Source of the DNA: Malaya genurostris
Lineage: Eukaryota; Arthropoda; Insecta; Diptera; Culicidae
Reading direction: 5' to 3'
Assembly (NCBI RefSeq): GCF_030247185.1
Contig: NC_080571.1
Span: forward strand, 39,897,502-39,961,501
DNA length: 64,000 nt
Under the pieces are notes generated by a model. It did no database searches. It saw only the letters and a list, made by a program, of their open reading frames with translations, and was not told the origin of the DNA. Both the position numbers and the translations under genes were made by a program. Shown here one piece after another: positions 43,765 to 55,735 of this stretch (within the stretch, counting starts at the first letter, position 1; each line of letters starts with the position of its first letter).

Positions 43765-46619
43765 TTATGTACTAATTTGTACAAATGTTCTTTTGGCCAG
43801 TTCTTTCCGTTTGCGTCGCTGATCTTTCATTCGTCTACTCTTCGTAGCATCGCGGAACAATTCCACACCTTGGTTGGCTTCCACTTCCCTTTGCAGCATC
43901 TGCATTCCATGGTAATTGACCCCAATCATGTCCCTCTGTTCCACGATGGCACCCTGCAGCTTGTCGATAATTTCCTGAATCACCGGCAGCAGAATCTGAT
44001 TGTTAACGATTGGTTTTTGATGGATTCGGAAAAGGAACAGCACGACCTTGCAGATGGTTTCCGTTTGATCCTGTCTTGCGGTCGTCAGTTTCGGTACGCG
44101 TTCCAACAGTTCGCACGCGCTGGAAAACGGAAGCAGAAGTAAGGCTTCTTGCAGATCGCTTGCCCGAATGCGTGTCAGAACTGCGATCAGGAAATCGTCC
44201 GTGTTGGTAGCTTCGTACGCATACATCAGCGGAGGGATGATGTTTTGGCTGTCACCTTGCTCGAAATTTTTGCTAATCTCTAGACATTCCAGTATATTTT
44301 CGGCAGCTTTTTCCGATCCGATCGTTTTTCGGGAAGGCATTTTTAACCCTGGTAAACCCGGAACGTTGGATTCATCGCCTGTCGCCAGGGTACTGTTTTC
44401 CAACTCTTCGCGTTCTTCCTCTTGCACGTCTTGCAATACCAGCGGTTCGTCGGTTCTTTCGTACAGCCGAAGTGTACGATCGGATCCGCAGCTTACCACA
44501 AACTTCCCATTAGGACTTACCGCCAATCCGTGAGCTTCACCCACGTGACCGGGTAATGTTACTATCTTCTCGAAACTATCGGCGTCCCATTGCTTCAGTT
44601 TACCATCTTTGCTGCACGAGAAAAACATGTGCGTTTTGGGTATAAACTGCAATCCCATGATGGAGTTTTCATGTGCTATGAGCGATCGATGGCAGTCACC
44701 GAAATCCATGCCCCAAATTTTAATACTCCGGTCTGCTGATCCGGTTACTATAAGATTAGAATCGTACGAGATATCCATACAAATGACCGGTAGCTTATGG
44801 CCGTACAGCGAAAGGTAAAATTTAAGCGTATCCAAGAAAAAGATCTTCACGGTCGAGTCCAGCAGGGCGACGGCAATGTATTTGTTATTCCGTGACAGAC
44901 GAACGCACAGGACTGTTTCTTCCAGTTTGAGCACATTCTTGTGAAGAAGCGAAAGAATCTGGGTGGAAAAGTTGGCACTGTTAGAAGGAAGCGACTACTA
45001 AATCATTACAAAAAAGTTACCTTCACTTCACTGTTATCCGCTCGGTTGGGGTCCGCGATGAGCTCGAAGCTCCAGAACTTCACCGTCGTATCGCCGCCAC
45101 CGGAAACACAACCGCGCATATCCGGACACAGTGCGATACTCCACAGTTCCTTCTCGTGTGCTTTGACCCGTTCGATGATCTCCCCAATCACGATATCCAC
45201 AATCAACAGCTCGCCCGTTTTCAGTCCGACCAGAACGTGCCGATCGCCCGGTACGAAACAGGAACTGACGACGTACCCAGTTTCAACGGTTCGCAGACAC
45301 GCTTGCGACGCTCGGCTCCAAAGTTTCAACGATTCTCCGCTGCCTGAAGCGATTGCCAAACTATCCGAACTGAACGTCACGCTTCGAACGTCCGACAGGT
45401 GACCCTGCTGACGGATGGTGTGAATGACCTTCGACTCAGCGTGTTTTTCTGACACGTTCAACGTGTAAACTTGTAGTAAATTTTTTATGTAGGTTACGCA
45501 AATTCGAAGCTCGTTACCGGTTCCGAGCAGCAGATCAAAAGATTTAATCTTTTCCGGAACGGGAATTACCGGTAGCCGTTTGATTTCGTCGGTCAATGAG
45601 AGTTGACGGTTAGACTCGATTTGTTTAGATTTGGTATCCAATTTTTTAAGTCGTTTCGTTAAACGAATCAGCGCTTCATCGACGCTGTAGAAATAGAACA
45701 GTTCGATTTTTCGATCAGTTCCATGGCATCCCAATATCTGTCCATTACCTTCCACTATCAGGTTCATCGTTCTGCCGGACCCTGAACGCTGGATACTTCC
45801 TGTTTGGGTACACCGGAACGGACAGCTCGCCTCCAATTCCAAATCTAAATCGTCCGGGCTCGCTGTAGACTCCTGTTGCTCATATTTGCTGTTTTCGACA
45901 ATTTTGTACACCGTAAGTTGTGAATCTCCTGATCCAGCTACGAGGAAGTCATCTCCTCTCATCAGAGCAATGCTCCAAACTTCGGTTCTATGATCGATGA
46001 TCGTTTTAAAGCAACTTTGCGTCTCCATATTCCAAAACTTAATCTGAGTATCTTTCGAGCTCGATAGTACAACATCATGATACTTCTGCATAAAAGTCGC
46101 ATCCGTAATAGGTGCATTGTGGCCAACTAAGCGACATTTTCCGCTTTGAGCTACCACATCCGAGACGACCAAATCGTTATCCAAGCCTCCGGAAACTAGT
46201 TTCAAGCCAATGAGGTCAAAGTTTAACGCACTCACAGCGGACCGATGTGAGGCGAAAGTACACGTTGATTGTTGACTTTCGAAGGCAAAAATTTCTATCA
46301 CTCCATCTATATAACCTACCGCAAGATGTTTCTGATCCGGGCTTGGCCGAAGATAGGTTACTTCCTGCTTATCCCGTGTAAATTCAAGAACTTTTTCTCC
46401 AAGCCTTGAAAATACAACTAATTCATCAATTAGAACTTAAAAAGAACCTTCAATCCGTTACCTGGTGTTCCAAATCAGTACCTTTTCGGCTCCGGCGACG
46501 GCCACAAATCGGCCATCGACACCACCCACGGAAACGAATGTCACATTGGCGCGACCACTCGCGATTAAATTGAAATTAGCGACTGCCTTGTACGACAGAT
46601 ATTGTTTCGTCAAACCCAT
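43765..46619 (-). CDS. WDR3: WD repeat protein 3 / Utp12 (Dip2), 3 exons
   Basis: This nucleolar protein of the UTP-B complex is needed for 18S rRNA processing in the small-subunit processome. Exons on the minus strand: 46619-46462, 46404-45021, 44958-43765, giving 911 residues (yeast and human about 943). Start MGLTKQYLSYKAVANFNLI is family-typical. Many WD40 units are visible, for example SGGLDNDLVVSDV, SSSKDTQIKFWNM, SGGGDTTVKFWSF, TGSADRSIKIWGMDF, SCSKDGKLKQWDAD and SCGSDRTLRLYE. The C-terminal part (ILECLEISKNFEQ ... LTRIRASDLQEALLLLPFS ... KVVLFLFRIH) is the Utp12 helical domain, ending in a basic tail. The AATAAA signal on the minus strand lies at 43755-43760, directly after the stop. 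Long antisense ORFs inside it are not genes. Confidence 0.95.
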
Positions 46620-47933
46620 GTTGATCGCCTACTAGCCACTGGTGGTATTTTGTATGAATTGAACACTAAAAATTACAATTTTCAGCAAAAAGAACAACTT
46701 CCAGAATCACGCATCGCTGTACGGATGAAAACATGCTGCCGCAAGCACTCACGTCTAGACTCTAGGGGTGTCTGACTAAAAATCGACCGAATAATCGATT
46801 AATTACCTTAATAATCGAATGAAATTTAATCGATAAGTTTTTTCTGTTAGTCGAAATAATCGCATTTTCCGCGATTATTTGTTCGATTAGCAAAGTAATG
46901 CTTCTAAGGATTATTCACACCTTTCCGATCCGGTTTGGTTCCGTGACGGCACAGTGAAAGTGCCTTTAGTGCACCGTCATTGTTTTTTGTCAGAACCCTT
47001 CCGTTTCGATACAAGACTGGCCCTGACATACTGACTTCAGTGAACATAAAATATCGGTGACGACGAATCTAGTTTGCCGCATGGACGCTAAACTGACGGC
47101 ATAATCCCGCTCGGCCTTTTGGCTTCAGGGCAGCTATGGTCACCAGACGGCTACCAAAATTGATCCAGTGGCGGCTGTCAAATCCAATTTGGCAAAACAT
47201 AGTTAGCCGAGCGTTTTCATCTTTCCACCTTCACTGAAAATGTCAAGGATTTCGATGTGGAGAAATCCTGAGGATACGGTTGTATCGTCAACGGTGAGGC
47301 AGTCGGTCACCAGAATGGTTGCATATTAGTCATATTTTGCCCGCTGACAGCGTTTAGTCAACCGTCTGGCAGCCATGCCCATGCGGGTAACAAAATAATG
47401 GTGTCCGTGCACGGTGCCATGCTGGCACTGAATCGGATGGGAATCGGAATCGGTGTGAATAGTCCTTAACTTTTCAAGTGCACTGACTTAACTTTTCATT
47501 TGCAAATTCACTAAGATCAGACCCTGTAAGCTTGGAGCGATCTCAATCTTCAGTTAAGCAACGCCATCGCAAGGCATCACATTCAACATATCATGTCAAT
47601 TATATGAGAGCGCAGTGCTGCTGTTTTGGCGCGCACGAATTTGACATTTCTCTCTCCTACTTCTATGTACTTCATTTTCTAGTGGAAATGAGTACAACAC
47701 AAATGTATGTGCAAAAACTGTGAAATTCAATCATTTTTTTTAAATACTTCGCTTGAGAATAAATCTTATTTTTTCGCATTTGAAATGGTCGACAGATTGA
47801 TAATGTTAATTTTTCCTGTGGCCTCTATACTAAAATATTAGGTGCTGATTGTTTATTCCTCACCGTAGTTGTTTAAACCATTAATTTCGAGTACAAAAAT
47901 TGATTACATAATCTAAATATAGCTCAGTATTAA
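46620..47933. other. WDR3 upstream region, transposon end, unexplained patches
   Basis: An end of hAT type, TAGGGGTGTCTGACT, starts at 46763 and is followed by AATCGAT-rich DNA to about 46900. From about 46925 to 47480 the composition changes to more GC-rich DNA with protein-like patches, for example MVTRRLPKLIQWRLSNPIWQ at about 47135 and GYGCIVNGEAVGHQNG at about 47275. I could not identify it; it may be a decayed captured gene. The dispersed 220-bp repeat follows at 47518. Confidence 0.45.
47518..47670 (+). repeat. dispersed ~220-bp repeat, copy 3 (shortened)
   Basis: It starts ATCAGACCCTGTAAGCTTGG and follows the block order of 13996-14222 and 19799-19995 up to TTGACATTTCTCTCCTACTT. It lacks the last third. 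Confidence 0.65.
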
Positions 47934-48450
47934 TGTTGCGAAAACGACGCCCGCGACAAATAACACTGGGTAGACGTTAGCTGCGGAGATCCCCTCGGCT
48001 AAGTCGGGAGAGAACTGTCAGTCGTCAGAGGCGAAGAGAACTGTCAGTCAAGAAAATTAGTTAGATTTTATTTCAATTCATACATTGGCAAGTTATATTG
48101 GATACAGGAGAGCTTTCGGAGCACACCTTTTTTACGTGGCACAAGATTTGTGTTACTATTTGTTGAAATCCTTGAAGGTTAGTTTAAACTATTGAAATGT
48201 ATTAAATGAATTATTCTGATTGTTATTTACATATAAAATCTTAGTTGGAATAGTACTTTGTCACAGATAATAGTGACGTCGACTCGCTGCTTTCCTCAGG
48301 AAACACGTGAGAAGATAGGAGAAACAAAATATGTAAGCATATTGGCATAAAATGAAGAATATATTTCAAATAAACAATTTTTACAGCTTTTAGCTGCCGC
48401 TAATGAAAATAGGGCTGCTATAAGGATTGTTTTGTCCGAAAATCCGAACA
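47934..48450 (+). repeat. BEL/Pao 5' LTR
   Basis: 517 bp, TGTTGCG at the start and GAACA at the end. It matches 55214-55730 except for about three substitutions (one in GAGGCGAAG versus GAGGCGTAG, two around the CAGCTTTTAGC stretch). It should carry the promoter and polyadenylation functions. Confidence 0.93.
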
Positions 48451-48486
48451 AAACTTAAAGATATTTTTTCGGATCTAACCTCAAAT

Positions 48487-49557
48487 ATGGCTGAGGGAAC
48501 AGCATCAACCGCAGCAGGAGGACGAAATTGTATTAACTGTGACGACATTGGTTCTATAGACGATATGGTCCAATGTGACTGCTGCGATTTATGGGTCCAT
48601 TTCCATTGTGCTGGAGTAACGGAAGCTGTTAAAAATGTTCCCTGGAATTGCTCGAAGTGCAGCAATCAGTTGCAAGTGCCACCTCGATCTGACAAGAAGG
48701 CGCCCAGCAAGAAGGGGTCTTCGAAGAAGACGGGCTCAAAGAGCGATGCAGGATCGGAAACTAGCAGAGCTGCTAGTCTGGAGCTATCTATCCAACAATT
48801 GGAATTGGATCAGGAAAATTTAGAGAAGGAGCTAGAGGAGCAAAAGCTCGTCCATCAGAAGCGACTCGATATGGAGCGTAAAATTTCGGAAAAACGAAGG
48901 GCTCAGCAAAAAGAAATGTTGGCCAAGGAAAAGGAACTAATGCAACAACGATTAAACGACGAGCTCGAATTTTTGGAACAACAAAAGGTGTTACGTGTAA
49001 ATTTCCAACGATACCATGACAAGCTTTATCGTCAATTCGAAGGCGGTCACGTAAACGACGCCAGCAAACGTGAAAACACTTTTGACAAAGTGAATACGTG
49101 GATGAATTCTGTGCAGCAGGATCCTCGAGGGGCCTACCCGAAAGGTTGTGTCTGGTCCAAAGGCACATCGGATACACCTATGCCCAATCTATTCCATCAG
49201 AACTTCTTAAATTCTAAAGCAGGTAATCCCGACGGCAAGCAACAGATGCGGTTGCAAGACGGGTCGGGGTGGAACCCGGTTGTCCCACCAAGTAAATTCA
49301 CCCGTGATACGATAAGACCTGCATGGCAGCAGTCGTTGCATGAGAACGACGACGAAATTGAGAAAGAACGGGAGGAAGTTGAAGAAGATTCGGAACAGCT
49401 GCCGGATCTGACCGAGCAAGAAAAGGAAATTATTCGAAACGTTGTAAACCGTCGAAGGTCGCAGAGAACTGAGTTTCAACAACCATTCTCGACCAGGACC
49501 TACTTCCGAACAGCTTGCCGCACGACATGCGGTATCGAAACATTTGCCTATTTTTAA
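48487..49557 (+). pseudogene. BEL/Pao gag N-terminal part with PHD-type zinc finger
   Basis: The start is taken at the ATG at 48487 (MAEGTASTAAGG), because the earlier in-frame ATG at 48427 is inside the LTR. A PHD-type C4HC3 finger follows at once: CINC, MVQCDCC, WVHFHCAGV and WNCSKC. Then a Lys/Ser linker and a long Gln/Glu/Lys coiled coil (about residues 90-170). A frameshift near 49495 sends the frame to a stop at 49557, while the family sequence continues in the next frame from about 49497. PHD fingers at the front of BEL gag are uncommon among LTR elements and could guide chromatin targeting (inference). Confidence 0.8.
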
Positions 49558-51027
49558 GGGAGAGCCAGAAGTGTGGCCACTTTTTATAAGCAGTTATGAA
49601 TACACTACAGATGCATGTGGGTTCACCAACACAGATAATTTAAAGCGACTGCAAGATAGTCTTCAAGGATTGGCAAAGGAAGCCGTTCAAAGTCGATTAT
49701 TGTTACCGGAATCGGTTCCCGAAGTTATAGAAGACCTTCGCCAACTGTTTGGCAGTCCGGAGAAATTATTGAAATCACTTGTAGCTAAAGTTCGAAAAGC
49801 GCCGGGGCCGCGCATTGATAAACTCGAAAGTTTTCTTTATTTCGGAATAACCGTTAAACAACTTTGCGATCATCTCGAAGCTGCTAAGCTACACGACCAC
49901 TTGAACAATCCGATGCTCGTCCAGGAGCTAGTCAGTAAGCTGCCACCTGAGTATAAGCTGGATTGGGTGCGCTTCAAGCGCGGTAAAGCTGGAACTCCGC
50001 TCAGGGTGTTCACCGATTTCACTAACGGGATCGTCTCGGAAGTTTCCGAGGTGGCCGAATTCAGCGGTCTTGAAGTCACTCGCCAGTGGGATGTAAAAGG
50101 AGCTAAAAGTAAAAAGAAGGAGTTTGTATACGCTCATGCCGCACATAATAGTCCGTCGAACACGACCAATTTGGCTGGTACCAAGGAAAAAAAGGTTTGC
50201 CCGGCGTGTAAGAGAAAGGATCACAAGTTGCGATTCTGCGATGATTTCGAAAAAATGGGACTACGAGATCGTCTAAGGTTGGTGGAGAAGTTCAAGCTTT
50301 GCGTACTATGTTTAAGCGAACACGGTCATTCGCGCTGCACGTTCAATGTTCAATGCAAGATAGATCACTGTAAGGGCAAGCATCATCCCTTGCTTCATCG
50401 TACTGAAGAACTCGTCCAGGTGGCTGACGTTGAAAGCAACACACACCTTCGCTTAAATCGTTCTGTGCTTTTTCGCATAATACAGGTAACATTGCATTAT
50501 GGTGAGTCGTCTGTAAATTTGAATGCCTTCATAGATGAAGGCGCATCCGCCACGTTGCTGAATAACACAATTGCGGTTAAATTATCAGCTGATGGGGTAT
50601 CCGAGCCATTGGTAGTTCATTGGACGTCTAACGTAAAGCGCCACGAGGATCAATCTAAAAGGTTGGACCTTTTTGTATCTGCGAGAGGGTCCGATACCAT
50701 GCACAAATTAAAGGGTGTTCGTACCGTGAAAGAATTGATGCTGCCTAAACAGGGTATCAATCTTCAGGATCTTACAGATCGTTTTGAGCACCTGCGGGGG
50801 TTCCCGGTAAATGAATACGATACAGTGGCACCGCAATTACTAATTGGACTGGACAACCTGTATTTATTCGCGCCATTGGAATCTCGAGTAGGTGGATCTG
50901 GAGAGCCAATAGCAGTACGTTCATCGTTAGGTTGGACCATATATGGTCCGGATAAGTCGGCGTCTTCAACGAAAACAGTTATTAATCATCACTCCATTCT
51001 GACTGTAACCAATCAACACGCTTAGAA
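49497..51027 (+). pseudogene. BEL/Pao gag C-terminal part and aspartic protease
   Basis: From about 49540 the frame reads LPIFKGEPEVWPLF (a DUF1759-type gag motif), a segment with VSKLPPEYKLDWVRF, two zinc-knuckle-like regions (CPACKRKDHKLRFC and LCVLCLSEHGHSRC), then the protease with the catalytic motif FIDEGASATLL and LLIGLDNLYLF. The frame ends at a TAG that belongs to the inserted MITE (51017-51749), so the polyprotein is cut between protease and reverse transcriptase. Confidence 0.85.
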
Positions 51028-51749
51028 AAAGTTACTCAGAGTTTGAGTACTAGTTACTCATTTTCAAATGATACATGGAAACGTCAAAAATTGAGTAGTT
51101 ATCATCAATGATATTGAGTAACTCTTACTCTAAATTTGAGTTTAACGCAATAACTCGTTTTTTTGTTACTATTCGCAAGATCAGTCTAAAAGTTGTAATA
51201 ACCATTTGTAGCAACAGATTGTATATTTTGTTAGTGAGATCGCGTATTTCGAGGGTGAGTCGCTCAACACAAACGGTGTTGTGTCTGCAAAAACCGGAAT
51301 GATAAACTCCGTGTTTTGCTTTAGAATGGAACCGAATATGCTCAAATGTCATTTATGAGGAATAAGTGTATGATTGGTGCCTGAGCATAACTGACATGTA
51401 TGTTAATTTGCGATTGACACACTACTCCAAGCAACCACCACTTGATATAGTATTGAATTTAATTACTTAATATTTTAAGACAATACAATCAGAAAAGGAG
51501 CAACTTTTTTGCAAATTTGGTATATGTGAAATAAAATTTCACTCAAAATTTGAGTGATAGTTACTCTATTTTTGGTACATGTATAAATAAAGTATTACTC
51601 AGTAAATGAGTAGATTTTACCCAAATATCGTTTCCAGTGGAACAACTCAAATTTGAGTAAATTCGGAGTTACTCTAAATTAGAGTTGTTCCACTTTTTCT
51701 GTAGATGAGTGAGATCTTACTCATTTTTGAGTAACTATTTTTAAGCGTG
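51017..51749 (+). mobile_element. 733-bp MITE inserted in BEL pol
   Basis: Its inverted ends are CACGCTTAGAAAAAGTTACT at left and the complement of AGTAACTATTTTTAAGCGTG at right. The interior repeats TTTGAGTAACT and ACTCAAATTTGAGT palindromes many times (51026-51150, 51538-51745). It has no coding content. The target duplication is not clear (possibly 2-4 bp around CAA). Since it lies inside a BEL copy with about 0.6% LTR divergence, this MITE family moved very recently. Confidence 0.8.
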
Positions 51750-53890
51750 AACAATTACACGAGATGCTCGGAAAACAATACGCCATCGAAGATTTGTCTA
51801 CGTCGTCAATCGATTTTCCTGAGTCCGAAGAAGATAAACTGGCTCGCGACATTCTGGAGAAAACGACTATTCGAGTGGGGGGTCGTTTTGAGACGGGACT
51901 GCTTTGGAAAAATGGTGTTCCCGACTTCCCAGACAGCTACCCAATGGCGGAACGTCGGTTAAAAGCTTTGGAAAAGCGGCTCTCCAAGAATCCGGAACTT
52001 CAGCAAAATGTATTTCAACAAATCGTGGAGTACCAAAGGAAAGGGTATTGTCACAAAGCAACGCAAGCAGAGTTAGACGACACTGAGAATTTCAAAAAAT
52101 GGTATTTACCACTGAGCGTCGTCCAACATCCTAAGAAGCCGGGTAAAGTCCGTTTAGTGTGGGACGCAGCCGCAACCGTAAATGGAGTATCGCTGAACAG
52201 TAACTTGCTGAAAGGTCCTGACTTACTCACTGCCTTACCATCAGTGATCTGCAAATTCAGAGAAAAACCGGTGGCCTTCGGTGGTGATGTGCGCGAAATG
52301 TATCACCAATTGCGCATCAGAGAAGCAGACAAACAAACTCAACGTTTTTTATTCCGTTTTGATCCCAGAAGCCCGCCCGAAATCTATGTTATGGACGTAG
52401 CAACATTTGGGTCTGCAAGTTCACCGTGCTCTGCACAATTTGTGAAAAATTTAAATGCCAAGGAATATGCCACCCAGTTTCCCGAAGCAGCGAAAGCGAT
52501 CGTCGAACGACATTACGTCGACGACTACTACGACAGTGTCGACTCGGAGGAAGTTGCAGTACGGCGAGCCAAGGAAGTACGCTTCATTCACTTGAAGGCC
52601 GGATTCGAAATTAGAAACTGGGCCTCAAATTCTGAAAATGTCTTGCGAGAATTAGGTGAGTCAAAACATGAAACAACAATCCATTTTCAGCAGGACAAGA
52701 TAACTGAAAAGGAACGCGTATTAGGTCTCATTTGGGATACGAAACTCGATGTGTTTTCGTTCTGTATTCCGACTAAAGAAGACGTATTTGCTTTCGATAA
52801 TCGTCCTACAAAACGTCAAGTTCTCAGTACCGTAATGTCTCTCTTTGACCCGTTGGGTCTGCTGGCTCCACTCACCGTATTGGGCAAGATGTTAATCCAG
52901 GATTTATGGAGAACCGGATGTGATTGGGATGAACTAATTTGCGAGGACACATTCTCTGAATGGAAGCGTTGGATTGAATTACTGCGCGATGTGGAACTGG
53001 TCAAAATTCCCAGACCGTACTTTGGAAGCACCCTCTCGACTGAGTATCACGGGGTTCAACTTCACGTCTTCTGCGATGCTGGTGAAAAGGCATTCGGTTG
53101 TGCAGGCTATTTTCGAATTGTCGTTGGCGGGCGAGCTATATGTTCTTTAGTTATGGCTCGTACGAAAGTTTCCCCTTTGAAGCAGCTTACAATCCCGCGC
53201 TTGGAACTGCAAGCAGCGGTACTAGCGGCCAAACTAGCTAAAGCAATCCGGCAATATCACTCATTGAAAGTAGAAAAGGTTTTCTTTTGGACCGATTCCC
53301 AAACCGTTCTCTCGTGGATCAGATCCGACCAAAGAAAATACAAGCAGTTCGTGGGATTTCGCATCGGTTCCATATTAAGTTTAACGAACGTGACGGATTG
53401 GCGTTGGACACCGTCGAAATTGAACGTTGCCGACCACCTAACGAAGTGGGACAACATGCCGAGCATGCTGCCTGATGGTCAGTGGTTTCGAGGACTAGAC
53501 TTTTTATATGAAGCAGAGCAACAGTGGCCAAAACAGGTACAACCACAACCAAACACGACGACAGAAATGCGGGCGATCTTTCTTCTGCACGACATAGTAC
53601 TGATTGAACCCTTCATAGATGCCAACCGAATTTCAAAATGGAATGTGCTAGTTCGGACGGTGGCTTGTCTATACCGTTTCATCTCGAATTGCCGACGGAA
53701 ACATCGTGGCCAACCTATCGAGGCCTTTACGTGTACGGAAAATCAACGGAAACTGATTTGCTCGTTTATACCAGCAATCAAAGTTGGATTGCGGAAAGAT
53801 GAATACCGGTCTGCCGAAGAAGGGTTGTTTCGAATGGCACAGTGCGAAGCGTTTGGAGACGAAATAAAAATTCTTCGAAGAAATCGATAA
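51750..53890 (+). pseudogene. BEL/Pao reverse transcriptase and RNase H region
   Basis: The text runs from EQLHEMLGKQYAIED through the Pao-type RT: KVRLVWDAAATVNGVSLNSN, FGGDVREMYHQL, and the catalytic box ERHYVDDYYDS (the first Asp pair DD intact). KRQVLSTVMSLFDPLGLLAPL follows. The RNase H-like part includes LHVFCDAGEKAFG, KQLTIPRLELQAAVLAAKL and FFWTDSQTVLSWI. The frame ends at 53890 shortly before the integrase because of a small indel. Upstream it is severed by the MITE. Confidence 0.88.
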
Positions 53891-55243
53891 GTTCCGCGAG
53901 ACAAATGGATGTCCTTAGAGAAGTCCAGTCCTCTTTACAAAATGACTCCTTTATTGGACTCGTCGGACGTTCTTCGACTCGAAGGCCGCAGCGCTGGAGC
54001 AGAGATGTTACCATTCGATTTGCGTTTTCCTATCGTGTTGCCTAAAGACAATATTATTACCACCAGACTAGTGCAATATTATCACGCTCGGTTCGGCCAC
54101 GCTTTCAGGGAGACCGTCAAATGCGAAATCAAACAGCGTTTTGTTATACTTAATTTAAGTTCCGTAATTGCAAATATAGAAAGACAGTGCGCCTGGCGTA
54201 AAGTTAACAAAAACCGTCCGAGCATTCCCCGAATGGCTGCACTACCTGTTCAAAGGTTAACACCGTATCGACGACCATTTACTTTCGTTGGGGTTGACTA
54301 TTTAGGACCAGTAATTGTAACGATCGGTAGGCGATCGGAAAAAAGATGGATAGTCGTTTTCACCTGTTTGGTAGTCCGTGCCATTCACCTCGAAGTGGCG
54401 AATAGTCTTAACGCTCAATCATGTTTGATGGCTATCAGGCGCTTTATCTGTCGCCGGGGACCGGCTGCTGAATACTTTTCGGACAACGGGACTAATTTCC
54501 GAGCTGCGAGCAAAGAAATTATACAGCAAATACGTGAAGTCCAGAAAGAGTGCGCAGAGGAAATGACAGATGCTAGGACACAATGGCACTTCAACCCACC
54601 TGCCGCTCCCCACATGGGAGGAGTGTGGGAGAGAATGGTCAGAACCGTTAAAGCGACGATGGCCTCTCTGGACGACGGGAGGAAACTAACCGACGAAATT
54701 CTTCACACAACGTTATGTGAAGCCGAAGATATGATCAACAGTAGACCGTTACTTTTTGCTTCATTGGAGTCTCCCCTGCCTGTACTTACGCCAAACGATT
54801 TTCTTCGTGGATCGTGCCCTAATGAGCCTCAGGAGGTCGTACCACCTACAAATGTAGCGCTAGCGTTGCGTGACTCGTATAAGCGATCTCAGCAGCTATC
54901 AGATGAGCTTTGGAAACGGTGGATTAGAGAATATGTTCCCAGCATAAACCTCCGAACGAAATGGTTTTCCGAGACACGATCATTAAGCAAAGGTGATCTG
55001 GTCTATGTGGTAGACGGTGATCGACGTAAGGCGTGGATTCGAGGAGTGATTGAAGAACCAATCGTTTCTAGTGACGGAAGGGTCAGACAGGCTGTTGTTC
55101 GAACGAACAGTGGTACCTACAAACGTGCGGTTGCAAAACTAGCCGTCTTAGATATTGAAGGTGGTAACGCTGCTCCGATACAAGGAACCGGATCAGGGTT
55201 ACGGATCGGGGATTGTTGCGAAAACGACGCCCGCGACAAATAA
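53891..55243 (+). pseudogene. BEL/Pao integrase and C-terminal domain
   Basis: The zinc-binding region has HARFGH but reads QCAWRK where a second Cys (CxxC) is expected, so one ligand is lost. The DDE core shows GVDYLGP, FSDNGTNF and GVWERMV with the three acidic residues in place. A DUF5641-type tail follows (KGDLVYVVDGDRRKAWIRG, VVRTNSGTYKRAVAKLAVL). The frame reaches 55243, about 30 bp into the right LTR. Confidence 0.88.
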
Positions 55244-55730
55244 CACTGGGTAGACGTTAGCTGCGGAGATCCCCTCGGCTAAGTCGGGAGAGAACTGTCA
55301 GTCGTCAGAGGCGTAGAGAACTGTCAGTCAAGAAAATTAGTTAGATTTTATTTCAATTCATACATTGGCAAGTTATATTGGATACAGGAGAGCTTTCGGA
55401 GCACACCTTTTTTACGTGGCACAAGATTTGTGTTACTATTTGTTGAAATCCTTGAAGGTTAGTTTAAACTATTGAAATGTATTAAATGAATTATTCTGAT
55501 TGTTATTTACATATAAAATCTTAGTTGGAATAGTACTTTGTCACAGATAATAGTGACGTCGACTCGCTGCTTTCCTCAGGAAACACGTGAGAAGATAGGA
55601 GAAACAAAATATGTAAGCATATTGGCATAAAATGAAGAATATATTTCAAATAAACAATTTTTATAGCTTTAAGCTGCCGCTAATGAAAATAGGGCTGCTA
55701 TAAGGATTGTTTTGTCCGAAAATCCGAACA
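55214..55730 (+). repeat. BEL/Pao 3' LTR
   Basis: 517 bp, preceded by a purine-rich CGGATCGGGGAT that may act as polypurine tract, and followed by the duplication ATTAA (55731-55735). Nearly identical to the 5' LTR. Confidence 0.93.
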
Positions 55731-55735
55731 ATTAA

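Larger units (their letters stand above)
47934..55730 (+). mobile_element. BEL/Pao LTR retrotransposon, nearly complete, broken
   Basis: The element is 7,797 bp with 517-bp LTRs (TGTTGCG...CCGAACA) and a 5-bp target duplication ATTAA (47929-47933 and 55731-55735). Domain order is gag, aspartic protease, reverse transcriptase, RNase H, integrase, as in BEL/Pao. The LTRs differ at only about three positions (about 0.6%), pointing to recent insertion. The coding part is nevertheless broken by two frameshifts (near 49495 and 53890) and by a 733-bp MITE at 51017-51749. I could not recognise a primer binding site just after the left LTR. Confidence 0.93.

Noticed and set aside
44168..45402. Plus-strand ORFs (44168-44533, 44941-45402) opposite WDR3
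   Set aside because: They lie entirely antisense to well-supported WD40 exons and lack recognisable domains.
48427..48486. Earlier in-frame ATG for BEL gag
   Set aside because: It lies inside the 5' LTR (ends 48450); the ATG at 48487 is the first outside it.
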